DNA of 64,000 bases from Brevibacillus formosus (GTDB lineage Bacteria > Bacillota > Bacilli > Brevibacillales > Brevibacillaceae): the NCBI RefSeq assembly GCF_003013405.1, contig NZ_PXZL01000002.1:39417-103416 (forward strand). Reading direction: 5' to 3'. Position 1 is the stretch's first letter. Every line of letters begins with the position of its first letter. The translations under genes were made by a program, and so were the position numbers. Below, in pieces: positions 9,027 through 17,945 of the stretch. Under the pieces are notes generated by a model that had not been told where the DNA came from, made no database searches, and worked only from the letters and a program-made list of their open reading frames with translations.

Positions 9027-9917
9027 CTAGATGTACTTGACTTTTATATCGCCGACAAGCAGCGAGATATGCAAGTTTACTTTTTGCAATGCTTCATCAT
9101 ACTGATCAGAACGAATCTTAACGCTGCGGTTGATACCTCCCTGACGGTGGCTTAGCACCTCCAGGTCACCAATACTCAACCCTGCCGTTACCGATACAGG
9201 AAGATCGACCGGCACATAAATCGTCACATCGCCTACCCAGCCCTCTACAACAAGAACCGCTTCATCCCGCATCAACACTGCCCGGGATAGATCAATCACA
9301 ACATCCCCGATTCCATGCCAGACATGCAAGTGATTCAGTTCAAAACGCCCGGAGGTCAGGTGATAATCCCCAATCAGAGAACTGCGGGAATCTTTTGGCA
9401 ACATGTCGTCAGGTGATGAAGACATCCTTTCGTGATGAGGAATTTTGCCACCAACATGCTTCCATTTGTTCCAGCTGTCTACCCAAGGGCGTTCCGCTGT
9501 TGAAACGTTCACGTCATTCGGGACACTCGCATCACTAGTGAAAATCGTCTCCGCAGCAGATGGGGTCCCACTCTCGCCCAATGGTTGATTCACACGGTTA
9601 TCTCGTCGGCTGTTCTTGCCCCGAATCAACTGAAACCCGAAATAAATAAACACGATTGGTACTGCAATCTGGAACAAATCATCAATCCCGACACCAAACC
9701 ACATATCCATCGCGATGATGGTCCCCAGGGAGAATAGAATCCCTCCGCCAATCCGATTTTTCTGCCCCCACAAACGAAGGCCAAAATAAATAAGCACCAT
9801 CGGCCACAAATCAAACAGACCGAATGAAATGATACCCAAACTGTCTAACAAAAGACCGATTCCCGTAAAAATAATCAGGACACCAGCCAACATTTTGTGC
9901 AAACGGGACAGTTTCAC
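9027..9917 (-). CDS. liaF: LiaF-type repressor of envelope stress signalling
   Basis: A membrane protein of about 296 residues. The N-terminal half holds about four membrane segments (GVLIIFTGIGLLLDSLGIIS onward), and the C-terminal half is the LiaF/DUF2154 beta-rich domain (FELNHLHVWHGIGDVVIDLS; VEGWVGDVTIYVPVD; LLVGDIKVKYI). In Bacillus, LiaF keeps LiaS silent without stress. GTG at 9917 is preferred because AGAGGAG stands 6 bases upstream; an earlier GTG at 9935 overlaps the previous stop codon and has no comparable site. A polar linker of about 80 residues separates membrane and C-terminal parts. Confidence 0.85.
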   Translation of the reverse strand: MKLSRLHKMLAGVLIIFTGIGLLLDSLGIISFGLFDLWPMVLIYFGLRLWGQKNRIGGGILFSLGTIIAMDMWFGVGIDDLFQIAVPIVFIYFGFQLIRGKNSRRDNRVNQPLGESGTPSAAETIFTSDASVPNDVNVSTAERPWVDSWNKWKHVGGKIPHHERMSSSPDDMLPKDSRSSLIGDYHLTSGRFELNHLHVWHGIGDVVIDLSRAVLMRDEAVLVVEGWVGDVTIYVPVDLPVSVTAGLSIGDLEVLSHRQGGINRSVKIRSDQYDEALQKVNLHISLLVGDIKVKYI

Positions 9918-9931
9918 AAAAGTCTCCTCTC

Positions 9932-10510
9932 TCACGCCCCATGCTGATCGTTTTCACTTTGACCATTACGACATGTATAGATGAATGCAGGCGGAATGTT
10001 CAACAGGGTAAAGTCGATCTTGACCCGGGAAAAACGATCCTGCAACTCAGCCTGGAGTTGTAGCGAATATTGGAATGTAATAAATAGGCCCCCTGGCTTC
10101 AGTACAGATTGAACTTCGTCCAGAATTGCTGCCCGCAGCTCTTGAGGAAAATTGGCGAATGGCAGACCTGAGATAATGACATCTGCACCTGCAAGGTCCT
10201 GCTCCTCCAAGTAAGACCTAAGTTTAGTCGCTTCCTCCCTGATAGAAAGATCGGGAAAACGTGATTGAAGCATAGAGCGAAATTGGGAATCTCGTTCCAC
10301 GAGCACGTACTGTGTGCCGGGACGCAAGCGCTGATAGATCGTTTGGGTAAATGCCCCTGTACCAGGTCCCAGCTCCAGGATCACATCGGTTGAAGCCCAA
10401 TCGACGCTTTTCAACATTTGCTCACATAAAAAACGAGAGCTGGGGATTATACTACCGACGCGTCCAGGCTCAGCGATAAACCGGCGCAAAAAGACCAAGA
10501 AGTCTTGCAA
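9932..10510 (-). CDS. Class I SAM-dependent methyltransferase (phospholipid N-methyltransferase-like)
   Basis: A 192-residue methyltransferase with the SAM-binding motif LELGPGTGAFTQTI (about residue 45) and the catalytic-type motif ISGLPFANFPQ. The N-terminal RRFIAEPGRVGSIIPSSRFL is characteristic of the PmtA/KsgA-like group annotated as phospholipid N-methyltransferases. It sits between liaH and liaF, overlapping or abutting liaF, so it is part of the envelope-stress operon. A role in lipid head-group methylation would fit, but rRNA or small-molecule substrates are not excluded. Confidence 0.78.
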   Translation of the reverse strand: MQDFLVFLRRFIAEPGRVGSIIPSSRFLCEQMLKSVDWASTDVILELGPGTGAFTQTIYQRLRPGTQYVLVERDSQFRSMLQSRFPDLSIREEATKLRSYLEEQDLAGADVIISGLPFANFPQELRAAILDEVQSVLKPGGLFITFQYSLQLQAELQDRFSRVKIDFTLLNIPPAFIYTCRNGQSENDQHGA

Positions 10511-10529
10511 GAATCGTACCTCCTAGGGG

Positions 10530-10556
10530 AAAAGCAGCCTGATGTACACAGGCTGC
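10530..10556 (-). terminator. Internal operon terminator between liaH and the methyltransferase gene
   Basis: Perfect 8-bp stem GCAGCCTG / CAGGCTGC followed on the minus strand by TTTTCCCC, immediately before the AGGAGG of the methyltransferase gene. It would let liaI-liaH be made in excess over the signalling genes. Confidence 0.65.
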
Positions 10557-10604
10557 CGAATTGACACAATCTATTCTACACCTTGTCCCCCAGTTCCTGT
10601 TGAA

Positions 10605-11300
10605 TTAGGATTGTACTGGTTTGGCTACCGGTGTTTTTACTTCATTAATGGATGCTTTGATGCTGGCAAGTTCTGCATCGAGATCATCTTTTTCCAGTTC
10701 AGACAAAGCGTTCTCCCAAGCGCGGTTCGTTTGGCGCCATTGCCCACTCATTTGCGCTTCTGCTTCCATGCGCATGACTTTTTCCTCCATGCGGGCGAAG
10801 CCACGGCCTGCGGACTGATTGCCGATACCGACAACTGCTTGATTGACCTGCTTTTGTGTACGAGCTACTTGTGCACGTGCCATCAGTGTGAACTTTTTCG
10901 CACGCATTTTATAGAATTCTTCCTTCAGCTCAGCCAGCTTCTCGCGCATTTGCGCAGCTGCCTCGGATGCTGACAGATAGAGAGCTTCATATTCCGCTGC
11001 ACGGCCTTCATACTGCTTCTTGTCAGCGAGTGCTCGACGAGCCAACTCGTCTTCTCCTTCAGTCAAGGCGAGCTTGACTTGACGATCGCGTTTTTCGATC
11101 AGAGCATTGGCTTCGTCCAATTGCTGACGGAATTTCTTCTCCAGTGCAACCTGACGGGCAACCGCTACTTCAACTTGTCCGATTTCTACTTCCATGTCAC
11201 GCATATATTGATTCAGCATCACTACCGGATCTTCCATCGAATCTAATGCATCATTCACCGAAGCTACTGTCAGGTCACGCAAACGTTTAAAGATACTCAT
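10605..11300 (-). CDS. liaH: LiaH-type PspA/IM30 family protein
   Basis: A 231-residue, almost wholly alpha-helical coiled-coil protein. It begins MSIFKRLRDLTVASVNDALD, typical of PspA/IM30 proteins, and has the conserved segment DPVVMLNQYMRDME. PspA-family proteins polymerise on the inner membrane face and protect the membrane from leak. In Bacillus, LiaH is the main effector of the Lia system. It lies directly downstream of liaI and upstream of the internal terminator. Confidence 0.9.
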   Translation of the reverse strand: MSIFKRLRDLTVASVNDALDSMEDPVVMLNQYMRDMEVEIGQVEVAVARQVALEKKFRQQLDEANALIEKRDRQVKLALTEGEDELARRALADKKQYEGRAAEYEALYLSASEAAAQMREKLAELKEEFYKMRAKKFTLMARAQVARTQKQVNQAVVGIGNQSAGRGFARMEEKVMRMEAEAQMSGQWRQTNRAWENALSELEKDDLDAELASIKASINEVKTPVAKPVQS

Positions 11301-11364
11301 TATTTTTTCCTCCTCATCATATCACATCATATTGTTCATCCAAAAGACTCTTGCGACTTAGGCG

Positions 11365-11769
11365 TTACTGTGGGCGTCTTCTTACATTTCTCTCCCAAGT
11401 GTCCAGCGTATCTTCCTTTAATACTTTTTGGGCCCATTCACGCTCCCAAGCAGGTGGCGCTTGTTTAGGTTCTTGGCTGGGACGCAGTAAGCGATATCCC
11501 AGATAAATCACCCCAATGGCCAGAAGCGCGTGAAACAGTAGGTCAAGCTTGCCAATCAACATCAGGAACCCGAACAGGAAGACTAGGATTCCCCAAAAAC
11601 GTGAACCGGTTTGTCCCATGATCTTTTTGGCACCGTATATCATGATCACACCGGGAATGATGAACCCGAGCAAGTCTCCGATATCGATACCTACCAGATC
11701 TAGAAGAACCAACCCACCGACTAGCAGCAGAACCAGCCCGAGTAGAACTTTGCCAGACCGTTCGCTCAT
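11365..11769 (-). CDS. liaI: LiaI-like membrane protein
   Basis: A 134-residue protein with hydrophobic segments at about residues 6-27, 30-45 and 57-95, and a charged C-terminal tail (EREWAQKVLKEDTLDTWERN). The N-terminal pattern is the LiaI/LiaF-like transmembrane region. In Bacillus, LiaI anchors LiaH at the membrane. First gene of the operon, with TGGAGGTAAG upstream of the start. Confidence 0.75.
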   Translation of the reverse strand: MSERSGKVLLGLVLLLVGGLVLLDLVGIDIGDLLGFIIPGVIMIYGAKKIMGQTGSRFWGILVFLFGFLMLIGKLDLLFHALLAIGVIYLGYRLLRPSQEPKQAPPAWEREWAQKVLKEDTLDTWERNVRRRPQ

Positions 11770-12089
11770 TACTCGCTTACCTCCATTCGTTTTGCATGTG
11801 GTGCTTGTGGAACGTTATGCCCTTATTGTAGCCCTCGGTATAGGCTTCCCATAACGGGCGTGCGGTTGGTTTTTCCCTCCGTCCCTGGACGGAGACAATT
11901 TCCTGCCCTAATCGGACGAGCTGTCCCGTAAGGCAGAACCAGCCCGGGTCGAAAAGCGGCTTGCACTGTCGAACGAAAACGTTACAGCATTTGACGGTAT
12001 TTATGTGACGAATATGTGAACGAACAGATAAAAAGAAGGAAAAACAGGACTGAAGTAGAATCTTCGTAAGAGTGCGTGTAAAAAAACAT
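11770..12089. other. Intergenic region between divergent lia operon and NlpC/P60 gene
   Basis: About 320 bases before the riboswitch. A GC-rich hairpin, CTCCGTCC / GGACGGAG, lies at about 11876-11894. A possible sigma-A promoter for the riboswitch transcript is TTGACG at 11991 with TATGTG at about 12013. A TACAAT on the minus strand near 11831 could be the lia operon -10 element, but no good -35 accompanies it. No open frame was credible. Confidence 0.4.
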
Positions 12090-12215
12090 CGAAAAATAGC
12101 CGAATTCCGCTTGGCGGAAACGGGGGAACCACGTTTTTGGGGTGAATGGTTGCTACTCCTAGCAGCCTAGGGCGTCCTTTCGACCGAACCCTTCAGCTAA
12201 CCTCGTAGGCTCACG
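12090..12215 (+). promoter_or_regulatory. Cyclic di-AMP riboswitch (ydaO/yuaA type)
   Basis: Conserved blocks of the ydaO/yuaA RNA appear in the right order: GCCGAATTCC, ACGGGGGAACCA, TTTGGGGTGAAT, then CCGAACCCTTCAGCTAACCT and CGTAGGC. It ends about 17 bases before the start codon of a secreted NlpC/P60 hydrolase, the classic partner of this riboswitch. High c-di-AMP is known to switch expression off. Confidence 0.9.
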
Positions 12216-12231
12216 AAGGGAGCAGTTTCTT

Positions 12232-12753
12232 TTGCGCAAGGTGGTTTTATCTTTATTTATGGCTGGATTGCTTGCTATGGGGGCAGGCGCTGCACAGGCT
12301 GCTGAGGAGAATTCTCTCCATGAAGTAGTCAGCGACTTGTACGGTACCCCTTACAAATCTTCCGGCTCGTCCAAAAAGGGCTTTGACTGCTCCGGTTTCA
12401 CGCGCTACGTATTTGATGCGTTAGGTGTAGACCTGCCTCACAATTCTGCTTCCCAGTACGAATTAGGTACAGAGGTAGCCAGAAAAGATTTGCAGCCAGG
12501 CGATCTCGTATTCTTCAATACGAACGGCCGCAGCATTTCTCACGTGGGTATCTACATTGGAGACGGCACATTCGTGCACTCGGAATCTGGTCGTGGAGTC
12601 GTCAACACCAAGTTGAACGATCCATACTACTGGAGCAAGCGGTATGTAGGCGCCAAGCGTCTCAGCGTTCCTGTTCTAGCGAAAGCAGAAACTCCGAAAA
12701 AGGAAAAAGCGGTGCAAGCTGCATCGTTGCCGGAAAAACCAGCTCAAAAATAG
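12232..12753 (+). CDS. Secreted NlpC/P60 peptidoglycan endopeptidase
   Basis: A 173-residue protein with a signal peptide (residues 1-23, ending AGAAQAAEE). The NlpC/P60 domain spans about residues 28-140. It has catalytic Cys in KKGFDCSGFTRYVFD, His in SISHVGIYIGDG, and a third polar residue near FVHSESG. It cleaves D-gamma-glutamyl-diaminopimelate bonds in stem peptides. Start is TTG at 12232 with AAGGGAG upstream. A lysine-rich tail follows the catalytic domain. Regulated by the c-di-AMP riboswitch just upstream. Confidence 0.9.
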   Translation: MRKVVLSLFMAGLLAMGAGAAQAAEENSLHEVVSDLYGTPYKSSGSSKKGFDCSGFTRYVFDALGVDLPHNSASQYELGTEVARKDLQPGDLVFFNTNGRSISHVGIYIGDGTFVHSESGRGVVNTKLNDPYYWSKRYVGAKRLSVPVLAKAETPKKEKAVQAASLPEKPAQK

Positions 12754-12771
12754 TCATTCGGCAAAATAATA

Positions 12772-12803
12772 AGAGCCAGGGACACTACGTCTCTGGCTTT
12801 TTC
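12772..12803 (+). terminator. Terminator of the NlpC/P60 gene
   Basis: Stem AGCCAGGGA / TCTCTGGCT followed by TTTTT. Confidence 0.85.
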
Positions 12804-12967
12804 TGACGAAATTTAGTACCTGGTCTAAAGAGGTACCCTCACATATTAGAACAACTTAATAACTTACGGGGTTTCTTCCCCTGATCAGGTGAAAGCATGT
12901 TATGATAGACAAGACCCATTCTTTGAATGGTATTCCTTATTAATAGAAGTAACTGGGGGTTGTTCCG

Positions 12968-13687
12968 GTGAAAGATCACATTTTAATTGTCGATGACAAT
13001 CTGGAGATTATTGAACTGCTAGAAGACATTTTGGAGAACGAGGGCTTCACCGTTTCCTCCGCAGAGAGCGGAGAAGATGCACTCTCGCTGCTCAGCCGAG
13101 GAGAGCGTCCCAACCTGATCCTTTTGGATATTATGATGCCCAACATGAGTGGCTACGAGCTCTGCTCCCAAATTCGCCGTGAGTGGGATTTACCTATACT
13201 GTTTCTCAGTGCAAAAGGAAAAGCGGTAGATAAGGTAGTCGGCTTCGAAATCGGCGCAGACGATTACATCACGAAGCCCTTTGATACAGAAGAGCTGCTC
13301 GCTCGCATTCGTGCCCACCTTCGTCGCTATGAGCGCATTCGCAAGCATACCGAAGAGCAGCCTGAGAAGGAAACAGCTTCTTCTCCGATTACAGTTTTGA
13401 AATTCAAGGACCTGGAAATTCATAAAGAAACGTATTCCGTTTATGTATGTAATCAAAAAATTGAGCTCTCTACCAAAGAATTTCAACTGCTCACCTTCCT
13501 CGCAGAAAATGCGGGCATCGTCTTTACTAGAGAGCAAATTTATGACCGCGTCTGGGGATATGGTTATGGCTCGCTCAATACAGTGACCGTCCATATCAAA
13601 AACCTCCGAGAAAAGCTGGAAACAGAACGTCAGTTCATTAAAACACAATGGGGGACAGGCTACGTATTTATCGGGGAGAAGCTTTAA
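12968..13687 (+). CDS. OmpR-family response regulator
   Basis: A 239-residue regulator: receiver domain with Asp in LILLDIMMPNMSG and Lys in DDYITKPFDTEELL, then a winged-helix DNA-binding domain (KIELSTKEFQLLTFLAENAG, TVTVHIKNLREKLE). GTG at 12968 begins KDHILIVDDN, with a GGGGG ribosome site. The stop codon touches the start of the kinase gene. The regulon cannot be read from sequence; kinase and regulator have no neighbouring transporter. Confidence 0.9.
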   Translation: MKDHILIVDDNLEIIELLEDILENEGFTVSSAESGEDALSLLSRGERPNLILLDIMMPNMSGYELCSQIRREWDLPILFLSAKGKAVDKVVGFEIGADDYITKPFDTEELLARIRAHLRRYERIRKHTEEQPEKETASSPITVLKFKDLEIHKETYSVYVCNQKIELSTKEFQLLTFLAENAGIVFTREQIYDRVWGYGYGSLNTVTVHIKNLREKLETERQFIKTQWGTGYVFIGEKL

Positions 13688-15073
13688 ATGAGCTTGCGCA
13701 ATAAAGTTTTTCTCTCCTTCATTGCCTTGATCACACTCAACATCTTGTTGTTTAAATTTGTTTTTCAAGACATTATTGTCGCTCAACTCAAAAATGACCG
13801 GCATGATCAGTATCAGGCTGAGAAGGAAGCCGCAGAGAAGGTCATGCTCAATCAACTGCTTCTCGTCAGTAATTTCAAGGACCCAATCGAACGCTTGGAG
13901 CTTGAAAAGCAGCTGCCAGACGACGTGATGTACCGCATGCTCGTGAAGGATGCCAATGGAAACACCATCTACAGCAAAACATCACGCGCCTATAATTTGA
14001 AAATGCCTTCTCCCTCCTCATCAAACCGTGGCGATTCTTTCAAACAAAGTGACCTCAAAGTCGTAGCTGAGTACCATTTTCAGCAGGAGCCACCGCGTAC
14101 AGGGGAGATCGTTGTTTATTTCTACACAGATGATTACGATATGATGGAGACGACAGGGGTTTCCATGATGCTTTGGTTTATTTACGGAAGCATCAGTCTG
14201 GTGGGATTGGTTCTGCTCGCTTTGTTCGTTCGCTGGATACTGCGCCCCGTGAACGAATTATCGCGCGTCACCCAAGAAATCCAGGAAGGAAAGCGGCTGG
14301 TTACATTTACGTATCGATCGCATGATGAATTTGGGGAACTCTTTCGATATTTCGGGGAAATGGTGGATGAGCTTCGTCTAGCGGAAGAAAGACAGGCCGA
14401 AATGATTGCTTCGATCGCCCACGACTTCCGCACACCTCTCACCACGATTAAAGGATATGCGTCATATATCGGCTCCGGTCGTGTGACGGATATGACCAAA
14501 ATACAGAAACAGATGAGCAAAATCGAGCTAAAAACGACGGACTTGGAAAAGCTGCTAGATGAGTTGCAGGACTTCACCACCCAAAGCTCCGAAGTCCGAC
14601 TCAACATTAACCGCATTCATGTCAAAGGCTTCTTGAGAGGAATCATTGAGGACTATTTGCCAAGAATCAAAGAGGCAGGCCTTACCTTTCAATGGAAGCT
14701 GCGTATCTCCAATGAACTGCACATCGAAGCGGATGAGACCAAGCTGCGCCGTGTCATGGAAAATTTGTTGAACAACGCCATTCACTACAACAAACCGGAT
14801 GGCACCATTTACCTTACTTGTGATCAACGAGAAGGACATGTCCTTTTTACTGTAATCGACAAAGGAAAAGGAATCGCCTCTGAAGACTTGCCGAAGATTT
14901 TCACCAAGTTTTATCGGGCGGAAAAATCACGAAATCGCAACAGTGGCGGTACAGGCTTAGGCTTAACAATTTGCAAAAGCATCGTCCGGCTTCACGGCGG
15001 AGATCTGATGGTAAATAGTGAATTGGGAATGGGAAGCAGTTTCTCCTTCACCATCCCCTTCTTCCACGGGTAG
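13688..15073 (+). CDS. Sensor histidine kinase
   Basis: A 461-residue kinase with an N-terminal membrane helix (about residues 7-27), an extracytoplasmic region of about 130 residues, a second helix (about 160-182), HAMP linker, HisKA with phosphoacceptor His in ASIAHDFRTPLTTIKGYASY, and HATPase_c with NLLNNAIHYN, DKGKGI and GGTGLGLTICKS. It starts at the base after the regulator stop codon and forms a bicistronic pair with it. Confidence 0.92.
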   Translation: MSLRNKVFLSFIALITLNILLFKFVFQDIIVAQLKNDRHDQYQAEKEAAEKVMLNQLLLVSNFKDPIERLELEKQLPDDVMYRMLVKDANGNTIYSKTSRAYNLKMPSPSSSNRGDSFKQSDLKVVAEYHFQQEPPRTGEIVVYFYTDDYDMMETTGVSMMLWFIYGSISLVGLVLLALFVRWILRPVNELSRVTQEIQEGKRLVTFTYRSHDEFGELFRYFGEMVDELRLAEERQAEMIASIAHDFRTPLTTIKGYASYIGSGRVTDMTKIQKQMSKIELKTTDLEKLLDELQDFTTQSSEVRLNINRIHVKGFLRGIIEDYLPRIKEAGLTFQWKLRISNELHIEADETKLRRVMENLLNNAIHYNKPDGTIYLTCDQREGHVLFTVIDKGKGIASEDLPKIFTKFYRAEKSRNRNSGGTGLGLTICKSIVRLHGGDLMVNSELGMGSSFSFTIPFFHG

Positions 15074-15097
15074 CTTTCACAAGCTACCCTTACTTTA
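15068..15097 (+). terminator. Terminator of the two-component operon
   Basis: Stem GGGTAGCTT / AAGCTACCC overlapping the kinase stop codon, with a T-rich tail. Confidence 0.7.
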
Positions 15098-15264
15098 TAT
15101 AGATTTATTCTCAGTTAATTATTTCTTTATATTTTACTAGTAAAATAATTTTTGTAAGCATGTTGCTTTCAGTGATAAATAACCCCCAGTTCGGTATCTG
15201 ACACAATCGGCGAAACCGTAGTGATAAGATGCCTCTTTTTTTGCCCTATAATTTCCATTTTTTT

Positions 15265-16605
15265 CTATCTCTTCTCCAAACGCATCGGCAGTCCGTTCTT
15301 GGGACGCAAGGTGACCAACGGCTCGGGCTCCACTACCTGGTTCGGTTCAGCCAGTCGTAGTCGATATCGCTGTGCAATCGTCGCCAGTAGCAAAGCTGCC
15401 TCCATCAAAGCAAAGTTATTTCCGATACAAACACGCGGCCCGCCACCAAACGGGAAATAAGCATAGGCTGGATTTCTTTTTAATAAGTCGCTGTCAAAAC
15501 GCTCTGGAATGAATTGTTCAGCCTGCTCATAATAGCGTGGGTCACGGTGCATGACATATTGGCTCATCATCAGTGTTTCCCCAGGCTTGTACGTATGACC
15601 GCCGATCTCAACCTCATCTACCACTTCCCGGTTAATCGTCCATGCCGCAGGATAGAGCCTCAGCGTTTCCTGTACAATGAGATTCGTATACTTCAGCTGC
15701 GGAAGATCCTCGACTGTCGGCAGCTTTTCACACAGCACCGTCGACAGCTCGTCATGCAGCTTTTTCTCCACCTCGGGATGAGTAGCCAGCAAATAGAAAA
15801 TCCACGACATCGTATTCGCAGTCGTCTCATGGCCAGCTACAAAAATGGTCATGACCTCGTCGCGCACCTGCTCGTCTGTCATTCCTTCCCCATCATCTTC
15901 ATCACGAGCCGCCAAAAGCATCCCCAACAAGTCCTTGTGCTCTTCTCCTTCACTACTACGCCGAGCTTCGATCAAAGAGTAGATCGTTTTGTCCAGCAGC
16001 TCACTCGACTCCAGGAACTCCCGATTGCTTTTGGTAGGTACGGACAAAGGAATGTCGATAAAAGAGGAGCCTTTGTTTGCCACATATTTCAATCCGACAT
16101 CGATGGCATGTCCAATCTGATCGGCGCCTTCCTTAACGGTTTTGCCAAACATAGTCTCCGTAATGATCGCAAGGGTTACTTTCATCATATCCGAGTGAAT
16201 ATCGCGCAGCTCCCCGGTTTTCCAATCCGACATGAGATCAACTGCTTGCCGGACCATCACGTCTCCATAGCTGGCGATACGTTCTCGATGAAAAGCTGGC
16301 TGCATCAGCCGCCGTTGCCGCAGATGCTTTTTTCCTTCACTGGTGAGAATTCCATCCCCTACGACAGGCCGCGCAGCCTGTAGTCCTTTCCCTTTTCGAA
16401 AATGCGCCTGCTTGCTGACCAAAACCTCTTTAATGTGATCCGGATTCGTTAACAGGTAAACATGGCGGGAAGGACCGAAGCGAAAATGGACGACTTCTCC
16501 ATGCTCTTTTGCAGCCTCGCGGATGAACTGAAGCGGCGATCGGCGAAATGCCATCAGGTTCCCTGAGATCGGAAGACCTTTTGGGCCGGTGATCGTGATA
16601 TTCAT
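15265..16605 (-). CDS. Cytochrome P450
   Basis: A 446-residue haem monooxygenase. The haem loop FGGGPRVCIGNNFALMEA gives the Cys thiolate ligand. The I-helix oxygen motif is AGHETTANT, and the K-helix is ETLRLYP. The PERF-type motif appears as FIPERFDSD. ATG at 16605 has AGGAGG 7 bases upstream and begins NITITGPKGLP. No ferredoxin or reductase gene is adjacent, so the redox partner must be elsewhere. The substrate is unknown; the sequence is of the eukaryote-like, fatty acid/terpene-type class rather than a class fused to a reductase. Confidence 0.9.
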   Translation of the reverse strand: MNITITGPKGLPISGNLMAFRRSPLQFIREAAKEHGEVVHFRFGPSRHVYLLTNPDHIKEVLVSKQAHFRKGKGLQAARPVVGDGILTSEGKKHLRQRRLMQPAFHRERIASYGDVMVRQAVDLMSDWKTGELRDIHSDMMKVTLAIITETMFGKTVKEGADQIGHAIDVGLKYVANKGSSFIDIPLSVPTKSNREFLESSELLDKTIYSLIEARRSSEGEEHKDLLGMLLAARDEDDGEGMTDEQVRDEVMTIFVAGHETTANTMSWIFYLLATHPEVEKKLHDELSTVLCEKLPTVEDLPQLKYTNLIVQETLRLYPAAWTINREVVDEVEIGGHTYKPGETLMMSQYVMHRDPRYYEQAEQFIPERFDSDLLKRNPAYAYFPFGGGPRVCIGNNFALMEAALLLATIAQRYRLRLAEPNQVVEPEPLVTLRPKNGLPMRLEKR

Positions 16606-16714
16606 GCGTCTCCTCCTTTTTACATGCAAAATCCTACCGATAGTATCCGGCACGAATAGGAGATTATGCGAAAAAAAGCCACCCGAACTTCGGATGGCTT
16701 ACGAAATTTTTTGT

Positions 16715-17278
16715 TCATCGTGTAACAGGTTGATCTGTGCGCAACAGACGAGAAGCAATCAGTCGTTCGCGTACCTTGATGCCGATTAGAGAAGCCAGAA
16801 CTGCTTTGACAACCCCTACAATGAGGAAAGGAGTTACACCAAAAGCGACAGCGGTATCCCAAGGAATGTCCATGACGTATTTGAGCTGTACAGTACCAAA
16901 AGCGAGTGTGACAAACATGCCAATGATATTGGCGATGATGGCATTTTTCAGGTTGAATCTTGTTTTCTCCAAGTAGAGTCCGGTCACATAAGCGGTTGCA
17001 ATAAACCCAAATATGTACCCGCCGGATTTTCCGACCAATACTTGCAATCCGCCTTTTGCCTCGCTGAATACAGGCAATCCGACTGCACCGAGCAAAACGT
17101 AAATAACCAGGGCCAGTGTCCCGTATCGTCTTCCCAAAATGGTCGCCGTAAGTCCTACTGCTAACGTCTGCGCAGTAATCGGAATCAACGGCAAAGGAAT
17201 CGTCACCTGCGACAATACCGCTGTCATTGCAGCAAAAATGGCAGAGAGCAACAGCCATCTCAAGCGTTCGTTTCTCAT
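16715..17278 (-). CDS. bioY: Biotin transporter substrate-binding subunit BioY
   Basis: A 187-residue, six-helix membrane protein with the BioY signatures PLVPITAQTLA-like PLIPITAQTLAVGL, GRRYGTLALVIYVLLGAVGL and GGLQVLVGKSGGYIFGFI. BioY is the S component of the biotin ECF transporter. The ECF module genes are not adjacent, as is common in Firmicutes. A BirA operator overlaps its promoter region, so biotin should repress it. Confidence 0.93.
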   Translation of the reverse strand: MRNERLRWLLLSAIFAAMTAVLSQVTIPLPLIPITAQTLAVGLTATILGRRYGTLALVIYVLLGAVGLPVFSEAKGGLQVLVGKSGGYIFGFIATAYVTGLYLEKTRFNLKNAIIANIIGMFVTLAFGTVQLKYVMDIPWDTAVAFGVTPFLIVGVVKAVLASLIGIKVRERLIASRLLRTDQPVTR

Positions 17279-17295
17279 GCGTACTAGCCTCCGTT

Positions 17296-17326
17296 TTGTT
17301 AACTAAAAATGTTATAAGGTTAACAA
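17296..17326 (-). promoter_or_regulatory. BirA operator upstream of bioY
   Basis: TTGTTAAC, 15 bases, GTTAACAA: a perfect 8+8 inverted repeat with the spacing known for the bifunctional BirA repressor of Firmicutes. It lies 18 bases upstream of the bioY start codon. Confidence 0.92.
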
Positions 17327-17372
17327 AATAATAATACGCATCTGCCCTTTTGTAAATCCCCGTTCTGTCGGC

Positions 17373-17945
17373 TTACCTTTTTGCTTGTTGAACCATGTAT
17401 AGCTGTAGCTTTTGAAGTGACTGAACCGTATGATCGATTAATTCGTTCAAGTCATCGATGTTGCCTTCATCAATTTTCCGGTGAAAGTCCAGCGTCACCT
17501 GATTGGTTATTTGCTTCGGCGGCCAATCGATTCGATGTTCCTCAAGCGTTGCCGATACTTTCTGTGTAATATACGGTCGTTGCCCCCAGATGTCATTGAG
17601 AATCGATGTGATTTCTTTCGCTTCTGCGGGTACATCTCTGTAATTTTCCATCTGCAAATAAAAATGAATGCAAATCGTACATCCGATATGATCTGTCAAC
17701 GGCTGTTCTAGCTGCTCGGCTGCAATATCCGCCAACTGGGTACGAAGCTGCATCTCAGCACGGACAGCTGCGGCATGATCATGTTGATCAGCCAGCTTGA
17801 ACTCTATCTGAAACTGTCGATGGAATGTAGCCATATCCATGACATCCGAACGGTTCGTAATCGTGATTGCCCCTTCGAAGTCTCGGTCGTATACCGCACC
17901 TTCCAACACAACCCTGATATTGTCAAAAACAAGCGGATGAAACAT
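17373..17945 (-). CDS. Hypothetical protein
   Basis: A 190-residue soluble protein that I do not recognise. ATG at 17945 (FHPLVFDNIRVVLEG) has AGGAGG about 8 bases upstream. There is no signal peptide or membrane helix. The sequence is mixed alpha/beta in the first half and helical at the end (ELIDHTVQSLQKLQLYMVQQ). It is divergent from the next gene and probably monocistronic. Confidence 0.65.
   Translation of the reverse strand: MFHPLVFDNIRVVLEGAVYDRDFEGAITITNRSDVMDMATFHRQFQIEFKLADQHDHAAAVRAEMQLRTQLADIAAEQLEQPLTDHIGCTICIHFYLQMENYRDVPAEAKEITSILNDIWGQRPYITQKVSATLEEHRIDWPPKQITNQVTLDFHRKIDEGNIDDLNELIDHTVQSLQKLQLYMVQQAKR

Noticed and set aside
13190-13855. 221-codon minus-strand frame across the regulator/kinase junction
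   Set aside because: Antisense to two clearly coding genes, no ribosome site, no recognisable domain.
15514-16383. 289-codon + strand frame
   Set aside because: Shadow of the P450 gene on the opposite strand.
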